From: Maricaulis maris
GTDB lineage: Bacteria; Pseudomonadota; Alphaproteobacteria; Caulobacterales; Maricaulaceae
NCBI RefSeq assembly: GCF_003634045.1
Contig: NZ_RBIM01000007.1
Coordinates: 62,001 to 126,000 of the forward strand
Length of the DNA: 64,000 bases
Reading direction: 5' to 3'
The position numbers were made by a program, and so were the translations under genes. How positions within the stretch are numbered: the stretch's first letter is position 1; each line of letters starts with the position of its first letter. Below the pieces are notes generated by a model. It searched no databases. It was not told the DNA's origin and saw only the letters and a program-made list of their open reading frames with translations. This document shows, in pieces, positions 16,935-25,930 of the stretch.

Positions 16935-18026
16935 ATGGCGAATGCCGAACCCTTTGAGCTCAACGAGCCCGTTGCATCTCGCACGCGTGCGATCCTGGCC
17001 AAGCGCCTCGCCGACATTGTCGGTCTGCCGTCGAGCCGGATCACGCCGCGCGAGCGCTGGATCGTGGGCGATCTCCTGTTTGATGTGATCCGCGCCAGCG
17101 ATGTCGATCTGCGCAAGCGCTGCGCCAAGCGCCTGTCCGGTTTGAGCGATGCGCCGCACCGCCTGTTGCGCACGCTCGCCTGTGACGAATACGAGGTCGC
17201 CGCGCCGATCCTGGAAGATTGCCTCGCCCTGTCCGATTTCGACATGATGGAGGTCGCCCGGGTCGGCAAGCTGCAGCACCGCCTGGCCCTGGCCAAGCGC
17301 GAGAACCTGTCGGCGACCGTCTCGGCGGCCCTGGCCGCCGGTAGCGAAACACCGGTGATTGAACGCATCCTGCGCAACAAGACGGCCGTCCTCGCCATGC
17401 CCACGGTTGACCATCTGGTCGGCATGGCGGCGGATGAGAGCAATTTCGCGCATTTGCTGATCCGCCGCGAGGAATTGCGTCCGACCCAGGCCTTCCGCCT
17501 GTTCTGGACCTGCGAACATGTCGACCGCTACCAGATCCTCGAGCGCTTCGCCGTTGATCGCACCATTCTCATCGACGCCTCCGAAGACATCTTCCCGATG
17601 GCTGCCGAGGAGGGTTGGTCCGATCCGATGGTGAGCCGGATCCTGCGCTATATTGATCGCCGTCAACGCAATCGCGACGCCGCCGAGCTGAGCCCCTATG
17701 GCTCGCTGGAAGGCACGATGGAAGCGATGTCGATGGACGGGGCGCTGCCGGAAATCATCACCGAAATTTCGACCCTCGCCAATGTCGACCGCCGTCTGGT
17801 GTTGCAAATGGTCGACGACATGGCCGGCGAACCGGCCGCCATCCTGTGCAAGGCGACGGGCATGAAATGGGCCAGCTTTGAGCATTTCTGGCGCGGCCTC
17901 GGCCGTTCCTTGACCAGCGAACCGGTGGCCCAGGCCCGCAAGGTCTATGACAGTCTCTCTGTTGAAAAAGCCCAGACGGTGCTGCGCTACTGGAACCTGT
18001 CCATGGAAGACAAGGGCGGGAAATAG
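16935..18026 (+). CDS. DUF2336 protein
   Basis: A 363-residue, soluble, mostly helical protein. It resembles DUF2336 proteins of Alphaproteobacteria: an N-terminal charged region (ASRTRAILAKRLADIVGLPSS), repeated short helical pairs, and a C-terminal part containing LCKATGMKWASFEHFWRGLG. The helical pairs look HEAT-like. No catalytic motif is visible. A second DUF2336 protein is encoded at 51337-52419, and several copies per genome are usual in Caulobacterales. The gene stands alone, followed by a family D repeat. The molecular role is unknown. Confidence 0.8.
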   Translation: MANAEPFELNEPVASRTRAILAKRLADIVGLPSSRITPRERWIVGDLLFDVIRASDVDLRKRCAKRLSGLSDAPHRLLRTLACDEYEVAAPILEDCLALSDFDMMEVARVGKLQHRLALAKRENLSATVSAALAAGSETPVIERILRNKTAVLAMPTVDHLVGMAADESNFAHLLIRREELRPTQAFRLFWTCEHVDRYQILERFAVDRTILIDASEDIFPMAAEEGWSDPMVSRILRYIDRRQRNRDAAELSPYGSLEGTMEAMSMDGALPEIITEISTLANVDRRLVLQMVDDMAGEPAAILCKATGMKWASFEHFWRGLGRSLTSEPVAQARKVYDSLSVEKAQTVLRYWNLSMEDKGGK

Positions 18027-18041
18027 GGGGCTTCTTTGGGG

Positions 18042-18187
18042 CCTTCCCCTTGATGGGGAAGGTGGGCCGAGGCGGAGCCTCCGGTCGGAAGGGGTGAAGC
18101 GCGAGCGTGTTCTGTCACCGACCGCCTATCACCCACACCGTCTTGTCGCTGGCGCGACAATCCACCTCGCCCATCAAGGGCGAGGAC
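18042..18187. repeat. family D palindromic repeat, copy 1
   Basis: It starts with hairpin CCTTCCCC-TTGAT-GGGGAAGG followed by TGGGCCGAGGCGGAGCCTCCGGTCGG, and ends with ACCTCGCCC-ATCAA-GGGCGAGG. The same build, hairpin at each end with GGTGG/CCACC next to it, recurs at 29541 and 49958. It fills the space between the convergent DUF2336 and phosphoesterase genes. Confidence 0.75.
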
Positions 18188-18201
18188 CTTGTGACTATCG
18201 C

Positions 18202-18987
18202 CTAGCTCTGCCGCCGCTCCAGCTCCCAGACCTGCCCGGCCGCAAAGCTGCCGTCCGGCGCACTTTCCTGCCGGGTCATCCGGATCCCGTCCGCATTGAT
18301 ATCGATCAGGTTGAAGCTGGCCGTCTCCTGTCTTGTCCGGCGCGAGAAGGTGGTGCCGGTGCCGATGAACCAGCAGGTCTGATCCGGATCGGGCGCGGGC
18401 AGGACGAAGGTTTCGTGCAGATGACCGGTCAGGACCAGATCGCAGGCGGCTGACAGGCGCCGGGCGGCGGCAAGTCCGTTGCGGGTGGCCGCGCGTGGAT
18501 CGTCGGGACGCGGCGCGATCAGCGGGTGGTGACAGGCCAGGACACGGACCCGGTCGCCGGCTTGGGCGAAACCATCGAGCGCTTGGGCGATATCTCGGTC
18601 GGCGGCGCGGCCCAGAGACCAGTCGGGGCGCCATTGTGCGCGGCGGGCGGTGTGCAGCGTCTCGGCCTGCAGGGCTTCGTTCCGCCAGGCAGGTTTGATC
18701 TGGTGACCCAGGGCACGCTCAAAGCGCCGCCAGGGCCGCAAGGCCCGTTCGACCGGGGCGTAGACCGGGACGTCATGATTGCCCGGCCGGCCCACGACCG
18801 GTTTGCCAATGCGTTCAAACATTGCCGCTGCCGCATTCAGTTCACGCCAGCGCGCCGCCTGGGTGAAGTCGCCGGCCGCGACGATCAGATCGGGCTCAAG
18901 CGCCGCGCAGGCCGCCTCGAAACCGGCCACCAGTTCCGCGTCCTCGGCGCCAAAATGCAGATCGGCGATATGGATGATACGGGTCAT
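18202..18987 (-). CDS. calcineurin-like metallophosphoesterase
   Basis: A 261-residue enzyme with the full metal-binding set: Asp9 and His11 (ADLHFG), Asp40 (AGDFTQ), GNHD near residue 70, a CHHP motif in the middle and GHLH near residue 190. This is the signature of the calcineurin-like phosphoesterase superfamily, related to CpdA/Icc-type phosphodiesterases. The true substrate is unknown. The start overlaps the stop of the upstream lipid-kinase-like gene by four bases (18984-18987), so the two are translationally coupled. This pairing suggests linked phospholipid or nucleotide turnover, which is inference. Confidence 0.92.
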   Translation of the reverse strand: MTRIIHIADLHFGAEDAELVAGFEAACAALEPDLIVAAGDFTQAARWRELNAAAAMFERIGKPVVGRPGNHDVPVYAPVERALRPWRRFERALGHQIKPAWRNEALQAETLHTARRAQWRPDWSLGRAADRDIAQALDGFAQAGDRVRVLACHHPLIAPRPDDPRAATRNGLAAARRLSAACDLVLTGHLHETFVLPAPDPDQTCWFIGTGTTFSRRTRQETASFNLIDINADGIRMTRQESAPDGSFAAGQVWELERRQS

Positions 18988-19880
18988 TCGGACGGCTTCA
19001 GCACGGTAACGGGGTCGGGAAGGCGGGCGATGCGGGCGTGGCGCCCGAGCGTCAACGGTTCGCCGTCAATCATGGCGGCAAGCGGTTTGCGCGAGCGTAT
19101 CTCCGCGACATTGAATGCGATCGGTCGGGTCCGGGCATCAGGATTTTCGGTCCGGGTCAGCGTGTCGACGGGCGCAGCGGCCATGTCGCCGATATGCCGC
19201 CAGCGGGTCAACACCGCCGCGAAACTCGTGGCTTCACCCTGCTGGTCGGCCGTTTCCGGATCCGGCGCGATGGTCTCGTGCAGCGGATCGGTGGCGAGGG
19301 TGACATAGAGGCCGGAGGCGCGACCTTTCGCCGGGCGATCGTCAAAGCGGCAGGTCAGACGCGGCCGGAAAGCCTGTCCCAGCGAAGCGATGGCATTGCG
19401 CATGGCGCCGGCCAGCTTGTGGCGCCTGTCTTCATCACGCAGGCTTTCGCGGGCCCGGGCGAGGGCGGTCGGGAAACCGATCGCGGCGGCGATCAGGAAG
19501 AGATGGCCGTCCAGCGCGCCGGCGGTGAGGTCATGCCGCTCAAACCCGTCGGCCTCATCAAGCAGGCTCAGCGCATCGCGATCGCCGTAGAGCGCTCGCG
19601 GCAGGAGATTGGCGGTGCCCAGCGGCAGTGGGAGAAGGGGGAGCGGGCAGCGCGCCTCCATCGCCGCCGCCGTGACAGCGCGAATCGTCCCGTCCCCACC
19701 GGCGATGGCGAGCGCGTCGACACGGTCGAGCTTGATGGCGGACAGGGCCTTTGCCGCGTCGCCCTCCAGTGTTTCCACCTGCTGCACGCTGTCATGCGCC
19801 TTGAGCGCGTCCAGCAGCGGCGCGCCCTCACGGGCCAGCGTGCCGCCGCGCGGATTGATGATGATGGCAAGGCGAGGCAT
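18984..19880 (-). CDS. diacylglycerol kinase-like lipid kinase
   Basis: A 298-residue protein. The N-terminal DAGK catalytic domain begins INPRGGT and holds the nucleotide-binding motif AGGDGT (residues 60-65), followed by LPLGTANLL. The C-terminal beta domain has MIDGEPL, as in the YegS/DgkB family of lipid kinases. ATG 19880 was chosen because it places the first beta strand directly at the N-terminus. A longer frame (to 20111) adds a low-complexity stretch and would crowd the divergent Mrp promoter. Coupled by a four-base overlap to the phosphoesterase gene. Confidence 0.85.
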   Translation of the reverse strand: MPRLAIIINPRGGTLAREGAPLLDALKAHDSVQQVETLEGDAAKALSAIKLDRVDALAIAGGDGTIRAVTAAAMEARCPLPLLPLPLGTANLLPRALYGDRDALSLLDEADGFERHDLTAGALDGHLFLIAAAIGFPTALARARESLRDEDRRHKLAGAMRNAIASLGQAFRPRLTCRFDDRPAKGRASGLYVTLATDPLHETIAPDPETADQQGEATSFAAVLTRWRHIGDMAAAPVDTLTRTENPDARTRPIAFNVAEIRSRKPLAAMIDGEPLTLGRHARIARLPDPVTVLKPSE

Positions 19881-20167
19881 CGGGGCCTTTGTGTCTGCGT
19901 GGGTCTGACTCTGGGGCGATTGAGCCGTGGCGTCCAGTGCGGCGGCTGGACGGAGGCTTTGGTCCACAGGAGCCGACATTTGGATGGTGTCGTGGTGGTC
20001 TTGCCATTCGGGGTCGCGCCAGTGACGCCAGTCGCGGTCGGTACGCGCCACCAACCCGAATATCCCTACTGCAAGTGCGTCTGCATCTTCCCGGCCGCTT
20101 CGTCTGGTCAAGACTCGTCTGAGAAGCTAATTACCGGGGAAGCAGCGTTATCGCGCGGGGAGTTTCC

Positions 20168-20689
20168 ATGTTCTATGGCATCAGCCTGACCGCCATTCTG
20201 GTGGCGCTCTGGCTCACCTTGTCCGGCCCGTTCACCCTGTCCGGGGATTATCCCATCGTGATGGGATTGGGCTTGCTCAGCATCATCGGCACGGTCGCCT
20301 TGACCTACCGTATGCGCATTGTTGATCGCGAGACCGTTCCGATCGGTCCGGCATTGGCGCTGTTCACCTATTGGGGCTGGCTGGGCGGCGAGATCGTCAA
20401 GGCCAACCTGGCGGTACTGCGTCTGGTGATGAAGCCGGAAATCGAAGTCGAACCGCGCCTGATCCGGGTGTCGGCAGAGCAACGCTCCGATCTGGGTCGC
20501 AGCGTGTTCGCCAACTCGATCACGCTGACGCCGGGCACGGTGACGGTGGATGTCGAGGATGATGGTTTCCTGGTCCACGCGCTGGACAATTCCTTCACCG
20601 ACCCGGCCGGATTCGCGGAAATGGGCGCCCGCGCGGACGTCGCTTCCGACGGCCGCAAGACGGGTATGGCAACGGGAGAGGCGAACTGA
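20168..20689 (+). CDS. mrpE: Mrp antiporter subunit E
   Basis: A 173-residue protein with two or three N-terminal membrane helices and a soluble C-terminal domain. The C-terminal part contains RSVFANSITLTPGTVTVDV, close to the conserved ANSITLTPGT signature of MrpE/MnhE. MrpE helps assembly or stability of the multi-subunit Na+(K+)/H+ antiporter. GGGGAG lies 7 bases before the ATG. First gene of a ten-gene run in which almost every junction overlaps by 1-4 bases or is under 10 bases, so all are cotranscribed. Divergent from the lipid kinase gene. Confidence 0.95.
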   Translation: MFYGISLTAILVALWLTLSGPFTLSGDYPIVMGLGLLSIIGTVALTYRMRIVDRETVPIGPALALFTYWGWLGGEIVKANLAVLRLVMKPEIEVEPRLIRVSAEQRSDLGRSVFANSITLTPGTVTVDVEDDGFLVHALDNSFTDPAGFAEMGARADVASDGRKTGMATGEAN

Positions 20690-21006
20690 TGACCTTCCTG
20701 ACGTTCCTTGTCGCCATCGGGATGGCCGTGGCGATGGCCATCATGCTGGCCCGACTGTTTGCCGGTCCGACGCTTTATGATCGCGTGCTGGCGGCCAATT
20801 CCTTCGGCACCAAGACGGTGCTCTTCCTGCTGGTCTTTTCGGCGCTGGTCGGGCGCCAGGATGCCATCGATATCGCGCTGCTCTACGCGCTGATCAATTT
20901 CGTCGCGACCATCGCGATCCTGAAATTCTTCCGCTATCGCTCGCTGGAAATCGCCCTGGCGCAAATGTCGCTGCGCCGGGCCCTGGACGGGGATTACGAG
21001 AAATGA
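20689..21006 (+). CDS. mrpF: Mrp antiporter subunit F
   Basis: A 105-residue protein with three membrane helices. ARLFAGPTLYDRVLAANS is the MrpF/MnhF signature (GPT..DRV.A.N), and FVATIAILKFFRYR closes the last helix. It is a small structural subunit of the Mrp complex, homologous to archaeal MbhB-type subunits. The ATG shares a base with the mrpE stop codon (TGATG). It overlaps mrpG by four bases. The length is normal for MrpF. Confidence 0.95.
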   Translation: MTFLTFLVAIGMAVAMAIMLARLFAGPTLYDRVLAANSFGTKTVLFLLVFSALVGRQDAIDIALLYALINFVATIAILKFFRYRSLEIALAQMSLRRALDGDYEK

Positions 21007-21374
21007 GCGCCGCCGAGATCTTCCAGCATGCCCGCGACGTCTTTTCGATCGGAGCCCTGGCCGTCGGCCTGGTCTTCGTGATCGCCGGTGCGACGGGCGT
21101 GATGCGTCTGCCTGATTTCTACACCCGCATGCATGCGGCCGGCGTGACCGACACGCTGGGCGCCGAGCTGATCATTCTCGGCCTGATCGCCCAGGCCGGT
21201 GACTGGCAGACTGCCGCCAAGCTGGCCCTGGTCGGTCTTCTGCTCTTCCTGACCAGCCCGACCGCAACCCACGCGATCGCCAATGCCGCGCACCGGGCCG
21301 GACAGAAGCCGGACCTGTCGCATTTCAAGCCGAAACATCCGGCTGATACCGCCACGTCGGAGGGTCCGAAATGA
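21003..21374 (+). CDS. mrpG: Mrp antiporter subunit G
   Basis: A 123-residue protein with three membrane helices. VIAGATGVMRLPDFYTRMHAAGVTDTLG contains the conserved MrpG/MnhG signature (here split: GVMRLPDFYTRMHA and GVTDTLG). A polar C-terminal tail follows SPTATHAIANAAH. It is a small structural subunit of the Mrp antiporter. ATGA overlaps at both ends (with mrpF and with the next gene) show tight coupling. The length is normal. Confidence 0.95.
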   Translation: MSAAEIFQHARDVFSIGALAVGLVFVIAGATGVMRLPDFYTRMHAAGVTDTLGAELIILGLIAQAGDWQTAAKLALVGLLLFLTSPTATHAIANAAHRAGQKPDLSHFKPKHPADTATSEGPK

Positions 21375-21940
21375 ACCATGCCGATCTGACCCAGTATCTG
21401 GATTATTTGCTGATCGCCATGTTGCTGGCGGTCGGTTTTGCGATCGTCCGCCTGCGCAACCTGTTCGCCGTGGTGATGCTGACGGGCGTCTACTCGCTGC
21501 TGTGCGCCGCCTGGTTCGTGTCGCTGGATGCGGTCGACGTCGCCTTCACCGAAGCCGCGGTCGGTGCCGGTATCTCGACCGTGCTGATGCTGGGCGCGAT
21601 GCTGCTGACCGCCCGCGAGAGCGAGCCGGCCGGGGCGGGGCGTCACTGGGCCGCCTTTGCGGTGGTCGCCGCTGCCGGTGCGGCGCTGTTCTTCGCCATC
21701 CCGGACATGCCGGTCTATGGCGATGCCGAGAGCCCGGCCAACGCCTATCTCGGCCGTGACTTCATGGAGCGCACGCCGCAGGACATTCAAATCCCCAATG
21801 TGGTCACCGCCGTGCTGGCCAGCTATCGCGGCTATGACACGTTCGGCGAGACGGTCGTCGTCTTCACTGCGGCTTTGGGCGTGATGTTGCTGCTGGGCTT
21901 TGGCTCCGGCGCGCGTCGCAAGGATGAGGAGGAGGATTGA
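21371..21940 (+). CDS. MrpA C-terminal module as a separate protein (DUF4040/MbhD-MbhE-like)
   Basis: A 189-residue membrane protein in two parts. Residues about 10-85 are three helices with FTEAAVGAGISTVLMLGAML, matching DUF4040 (MbhD-like). Residues about 130-180 contain PNVVTAVLASYRGYDTFGET followed by a hydrophobic helix, matching the extreme C-terminus of MrpA (MbhE-like). In Bacillus-type Mrp these segments are fused to the 14-helix antiporter part of MrpA; here they stand alone. The antiporter part must come from one of the three MrpD-like proteins downstream. Overlaps mrpG by four bases. Confidence 0.85.
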   Translation: MNHADLTQYLDYLLIAMLLAVGFAIVRLRNLFAVVMLTGVYSLLCAAWFVSLDAVDVAFTEAAVGAGISTVLMLGAMLLTARESEPAGAGRHWAAFAVVAAAGAALFFAIPDMPVYGDAESPANAYLGRDFMERTPQDIQIPNVVTAVLASYRGYDTFGETVVVFTAALGVMLLLGFGSGARRKDEEED

Positions 21941-21941
21941 T

Positions 21942-22400
21942 ATGTCACCGCACCTGATCCTTCGGGTCATTTCCAAACTCCTGATCCCGCTCATCGTGGT
22001 GTTCGGGCTGTATGTTCAGTTTCATGGTGATTTCGGTCCCGGTGGCGGCTTCCAGGCCGGTGTCATCATCGCCGTCGCCGTCATCCTCTACGCGCTGATT
22101 TTCGGCATGGACGAGGCCCGCCGCGCGGTGCCGCCGACCGTCGTGCGTTACGGCGCCGCTGCCGGTGTGCTGATCTATGCCGGTGTCGGGATTGCGACCC
22201 TGCTCATGAACGGGGCCGGCGAGCCGCTGAACTTTCTTGATTATGACGCGCTGCACCCCGACCAGGGCCACCATACCGGCCAGCATTACGGTATTCTTCT
22301 GGTTGAGCTCGGCGTTCTGACCACGGTGTCGTCGGTCATGCTGGCGATCTTCTATGCCTTTGCCGGCCGGGTGCCGGATATCCCGGACGAGGAGTGGTAG
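21942..22400 (+). CDS. mrpB: Mrp antiporter subunit B
   Basis: A 152-residue protein with four membrane helices. FGLYVQFHGDFGPGGGFQAG is the MnhB signature (HG...PGGGFQ.G), and the C-terminal part GILLVELGVLTTVSSVM is typical. Start at ATG 21942 with GAGGAGGA upstream; an in-frame longer start at 21900 would overlap the previous gene by 41 bases and is unlikely. It is a core membrane subunit of the Mrp antiporter. mrpC begins two bases after its stop. Confidence 0.95.
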   Translation: MSPHLILRVISKLLIPLIVVFGLYVQFHGDFGPGGGFQAGVIIAVAVILYALIFGMDEARRAVPPTVVRYGAAAGVLIYAGVGIATLLMNGAGEPLNFLDYDALHPDQGHHTGQHYGILLVELGVLTTVSSVMLAIFYAFAGRVPDIPDEEW

Positions 22401-22402
22401 CG

Positions 22403-22921
22403 ATGCTGGAAATCCTCGCCGAACGTTTCAACTATATCCCCATTATCATCCTGATGATGATCGGGCTTTATGTGGTCATCGCCACCGGCAATCTGGTCAA
22501 GCGCCTGGTCGGCCTGTCGCTGTTTCAGACCTCGGTCTTCCTGCTCTACATCACCATCGGCAAGGTGTTTGGCGGCGGGCCGCCGATCATCGTCGATGAC
22601 GGGCATCACGGCGAAGATGCCGGTCATGGTGCCGAGGCTGCGGCGTCGCATGGCGCCGAAACCGCTGATCATGCGGCGGCCGCCACCGACCACGCCGCCG
22701 AGGCGGCCGATCATGCCGTTGACGCGGCCCATCAGGCCGCAGAAGTCCTTTACTCGAACCCGCTGCCGCACGTGCTGATCCTGACCGCGATCGTGGTCGG
22801 TGTGGCGACGCTGGCGGTGGGCCTGGCACTGGTCGTGCGTATCCGCGAGGCCTACGGGACCATCGAGGATGATGCGCTGAACGCCGCCGACTATTCGCTT
22901 GAATCCGGGAGCGCCGAATAA
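22403..22921 (+). CDS. mrpC: Mrp antiporter subunit C (NuoK-like) with histidine-rich insert
   Basis: A 172-residue protein, against about 110 for ordinary MrpC. Helices 1 and 2 (residues 11-30 and 37-56, with GLSLFQTSVFLLYI) and helix 3 (about 122-146, after NPLPHVLILTAIVVG, the NuoK-type NPLPQALVLTAIVI signature) are all present. Between helices 2 and 3 lies a roughly 50-residue insert rich in His, Ala, Asp and Glu (residues 64-114). Its histidines are at 68, 69, 75, 83, 90, 97, 104 and 110, four of them exactly seven apart. ATG 22403 follows GAGGAG. The stop overlaps mrpD (TAATG). Confidence 0.95.
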   Translation: MLEILAERFNYIPIIILMMIGLYVVIATGNLVKRLVGLSLFQTSVFLLYITIGKVFGGGPPIIVDDGHHGEDAGHGAEAAASHGAETADHAAAATDHAAEAADHAVDAAHQAAEVLYSNPLPHVLILTAIVVGVATLAVGLALVVRIREAYGTIEDDALNAADYSLESGSAE

Positions 22922-24444
22922 TGCAGTTTCTGGCTGACTTCCTGCCGGCGGGCCTCGCCGTGCACGCGCCTGCGCTGATTGTCGTCATCCCGCTGATCAT
23001 GGCGGCTGTCGCAGCGCTGATGCCAAACGGGCGACTGGGCTGGCTGGTGACGCTGATCACCGCCGCCATCGTTGCCCTCTTCGCCCTCAACCTGCTCGGT
23101 CAGGTCGTCGAAAGCGGCGTGATTTCCTATCATCTGGGCGGTTGGGCGCCGCCGATCGGTATCGAATACCGCGTCGACATGCTCAACATTCCGCTCCTGC
23201 TTGTGGTCGGCATTGTCGGGCTTTTGTGCGTGATCTACGCCCTGCCGAGCGTGGGCGACGAGATCGCCGAGAACAAGCAGGCGCTGTTCTATTCCGCCTT
23301 CCTGGTGTGCTTTGCCGGCCTGTTGGGCGTGACCATCACCGGCGATGCCTTCAACGTTTTCGTCTTCCTCGAAATCTCCTCGATCGCCACCTACACCATC
23401 ATTGCGATGGGGGCGGGCAAGGATCGGCGGGCGCTGACGGCGAGCTACAATTATCTCGTCCTCGGCACGATCGGGGCGACCTTCTTCGTGATCGGCGTCG
23501 GCTTCCTCTACATGGCCACCGGCACGCTCAACATGGCCGACATGGCGGCGATCCTGGAAGAGACCGGCCATAACCGGGTCACCCAGGCCGCTTTTGCCTT
23601 CATCGTGGTCGGGCTGGGCCTCAAGGCGGCGATGTTCCCGCTGCATGTCTGGTTGCCGAATGCCTATGCCTTCGCGCCGAATTTCGTCACCGCCTTCCTC
23701 GCCTCGACGGCGACCAAGGTGGCGTTTTATGCGCTGATCCGCTTCCTGTTCTCGGTCTTCCACCCCGATGTCAGCTTCGTGTCGATGTCCTTCACCTGGC
23801 TGTTTGCGGTCGTCGGCACCATCGCCATGGTGGTCGCCTCCCTGCAGGCCGTCTTCCAGACCGACGCACGGCGTTTGCTGGCCTATTCCTCGGTCGCCCA
23901 GGTCGGCTACATGATGCTGGGTCTGGGCATGGGGACGGCGGCGGGCCTGTCGGCCGGTATTCTTCACCTGATGAACCACGCCCTGATGAAAGGCGCCCTG
24001 TTCATGGCGCTGGGGGCGTTTGCGCTCAATTTCGGCGTTCGCCGGATCAAGGATCTGGCCGGGATGAGCAAGACCATGCCGGCGTCCGCCATGGCCTTCA
24101 CCATTGCCGGCCTGTCGCTGGTCGGCGTGCCGCTGACCGTCGGCTTCACCTCGAAATGGTATCTCGTCACGGCTGCGCTGGAGCGCGGCTGGTGGTGGGC
24201 GGTGGCGGCGCTGATGCTGTCCTCGCTGCTGGCGCTTGCCTATGTCGCCCGGCTCCTGTCGGCGATCTGGATGGACGCTCCGCCCAGCCATCATGGCGAG
24301 CTGAGCCAGCGCCGCCTGGCGCCGTGGATGGTGCTGGTGCCGATGTCGGTGCTGGCCCTGGCCAATATCTACTTCTTCTTCCACGCCGACCCGCTGGTCT
24401 GGCTGGCCCGTGCGGCGGCGGATGCCGTGATGGGGGGGAATTGA
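22921..24444 (+). CDS. mrpD: Mrp antiporter subunit D (NuoN/NuoM-like), first of three
   Basis: A 507-residue protein with about fourteen membrane helices and the proton-conducting antiporter domain shared with complex I NuoL/M/N. Visible motifs are FVFLEISSIATYTIIA (the conserved membrane Glu of helix 5), FPLHVWLPNAYAFAP and the discontinuous-helix segment HLMNHALMKGALFMALG with its Lys. The VDMLN start of the domain fits MrpD. It should form one of the ion-translocating channels. The ATG overlaps the mrpC stop codon. Confidence 0.95.
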   Translation: MQFLADFLPAGLAVHAPALIVVIPLIMAAVAALMPNGRLGWLVTLITAAIVALFALNLLGQVVESGVISYHLGGWAPPIGIEYRVDMLNIPLLLVVGIVGLLCVIYALPSVGDEIAENKQALFYSAFLVCFAGLLGVTITGDAFNVFVFLEISSIATYTIIAMGAGKDRRALTASYNYLVLGTIGATFFVIGVGFLYMATGTLNMADMAAILEETGHNRVTQAAFAFIVVGLGLKAAMFPLHVWLPNAYAFAPNFVTAFLASTATKVAFYALIRFLFSVFHPDVSFVSMSFTWLFAVVGTIAMVVASLQAVFQTDARRLLAYSSVAQVGYMMLGLGMGTAAGLSAGILHLMNHALMKGALFMALGAFALNFGVRRIKDLAGMSKTMPASAMAFTIAGLSLVGVPLTVGFTSKWYLVTAALERGWWWAVAALMLSSLLALAYVARLLSAIWMDAPPSHHGELSQRRLAPWMVLVPMSVLALANIYFFFHADPLVWLARAAADAVMGGN

Positions 24445-24448
24445 TCTG

Positions 24449-25930
24449 ATGTGGACGCCTGAACTCTCCCTCGCACTCGCCCTTGCCATCCCGGCAATTG
24501 GCGGCGTTTTTGTCGCGCTGCTGGGCTCGCGCCCGAATTTGCGCGAAGCGGCGACCCTGATCGCTGCCGTGCTGCTGGCCTTCAATGTTGCCTATCTGGT
24601 GGAGGTGGCCCAGGGCCATCCGACGCTGAACCTGGCGACGCTGGCGCCGGGCCTGCACCTGGTCTTCAAGCTGGAGCCGCTGGGCGCCATCTTTGCGGCC
24701 GTTGCCTCGGGCCTGTGGATCGTCAATTCGCTGTATTCGATCGGATACATGCGCGGCAATAACGAGAAGAACCAGACCCGTTTCTATGTCTGTTTCTGTA
24801 TCGCCATTGCCGGTGCCATGGGCGTGGCCCTGTCGGGCAATTTGCTGACCATGTTCCTCTTTTACGAGGTGCTCACCCTGTCGACCTATCCGCTGGTCAC
24901 GCACAAGGGTGATGCCAAGGCCAAGCGCGGCGGGGCGATCTATCTCTCCATCCTGCTGGGCACCTCGATCGGCCTGCTTCTGCCGGCCGTGATCGCCACG
25001 CATTTCCTCGCCGGATCGACCGACTTCGTGGCCGGTGGCCTGCTGGCCATCAACGAGATCACGCCGGCGATCTCCAGTGTGCTGCTGGTCCTGTTCGCCT
25101 TTGGTATCGGCAAGGCGGCGCTGATGCCGGTCCATCCCTGGCTGCCCAATGCCATGGTTGCACCGACCCCGGTCTCGGCCCTGTTGCACGCCGTGGCCGT
25201 GGTGAAGGCCGGTGTCTTCGCGATGCTGAAAGTGGGCACCTATATCTTCGGACCGGGGCTGATCGCCATCACTCCCGCCGCCGACGCGCTGGCCTGGATT
25301 GCCGGTATCTCGATCGTGCTGGCCTCCGTGGTCGCCATGACCAAGGATGATCTGAAAGCCCGGCTCGCCTTCTCGACCGTGTCGCAGCTGTCCTATGTGA
25401 CGCTGGGTGTGATGCTCGGTTCGCCGCTGGCCATGCTCGGCGGGGCGCTGCAGATTGTCATGCACGCCTGGGGCAAGATCACGCTCTTCATGAGTGCCGG
25501 CGCGATCTATACCGCCACCGGCAAGACCGAGATTTCGCAGATGGACGGGCTGGGTCGCTACATGCCCTGGCTGTTCATCGCCTATACGGTCGGTGCGCTG
25601 TCGATCATCGGCCTGCCGCCGCTGGGCGGCTCCTGGCCGAAATTCTTCCTGCTGCAGGGCGCCTGGGATAGCGGACATGGCTGGCTGATGGTGGCGCTGA
25701 TTGCCTCCTCCATCCTCAATGTCGCTTACCTGCTGCCCTTGTCGGCGCGCGGTTTCTTCTCGCCGCCGGCCGAGGCCAAGCTGAAGAAACAGCCGCCCAT
25801 GCTGGTCATCCTGCCGCCGGTCATCACGGCCGCCGGGGTGATCGTGCTCTTCTTCCTGATCGGACCGCTGCGTGACTATCTGGCGCCGGTCTTCCTGTCG
25901 TCGAACCTTGCTGCGGAGGCCGCACTGTGA
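24449..25930 (+). CDS. Mrp/complex I-type antiporter subunit, second MrpD-like
   Basis: A 493-residue, about fourteen-helix paralogue of the preceding protein. FLFYEVLTLSTYPLVTH carries the conserved membrane Glu, MPVHPWLPNAMVAPTPVSALLHAVAVVKAG is the NuoM/NuoL-type lysine-bearing helix pair (cited here in two parts: MPVHPWLPNAMVAPTP and LLHAVAVVKAG), and HAWGKITLFMSAG is the later helix. The VKAG lysine and discontinuous helix imply a working proton path. Four bases separate it from mrpD. Its end overlaps the next gene (GTGA). Confidence 0.92.
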   Translation: MWTPELSLALALAIPAIGGVFVALLGSRPNLREAATLIAAVLLAFNVAYLVEVAQGHPTLNLATLAPGLHLVFKLEPLGAIFAAVASGLWIVNSLYSIGYMRGNNEKNQTRFYVCFCIAIAGAMGVALSGNLLTMFLFYEVLTLSTYPLVTHKGDAKAKRGGAIYLSILLGTSIGLLLPAVIATHFLAGSTDFVAGGLLAINEITPAISSVLLVLFAFGIGKAALMPVHPWLPNAMVAPTPVSALLHAVAVVKAGVFAMLKVGTYIFGPGLIAITPAADALAWIAGISIVLASVVAMTKDDLKARLAFSTVSQLSYVTLGVMLGSPLAMLGGALQIVMHAWGKITLFMSAGAIYTATGKTEISQMDGLGRYMPWLFIAYTVGALSIIGLPPLGGSWPKFFLLQGAWDSGHGWLMVALIASSILNVAYLLPLSARGFFSPPAEAKLKKQPPMLVILPPVITAAGVIVLFFLIGPLRDYLAPVFLSSNLAAEAAL

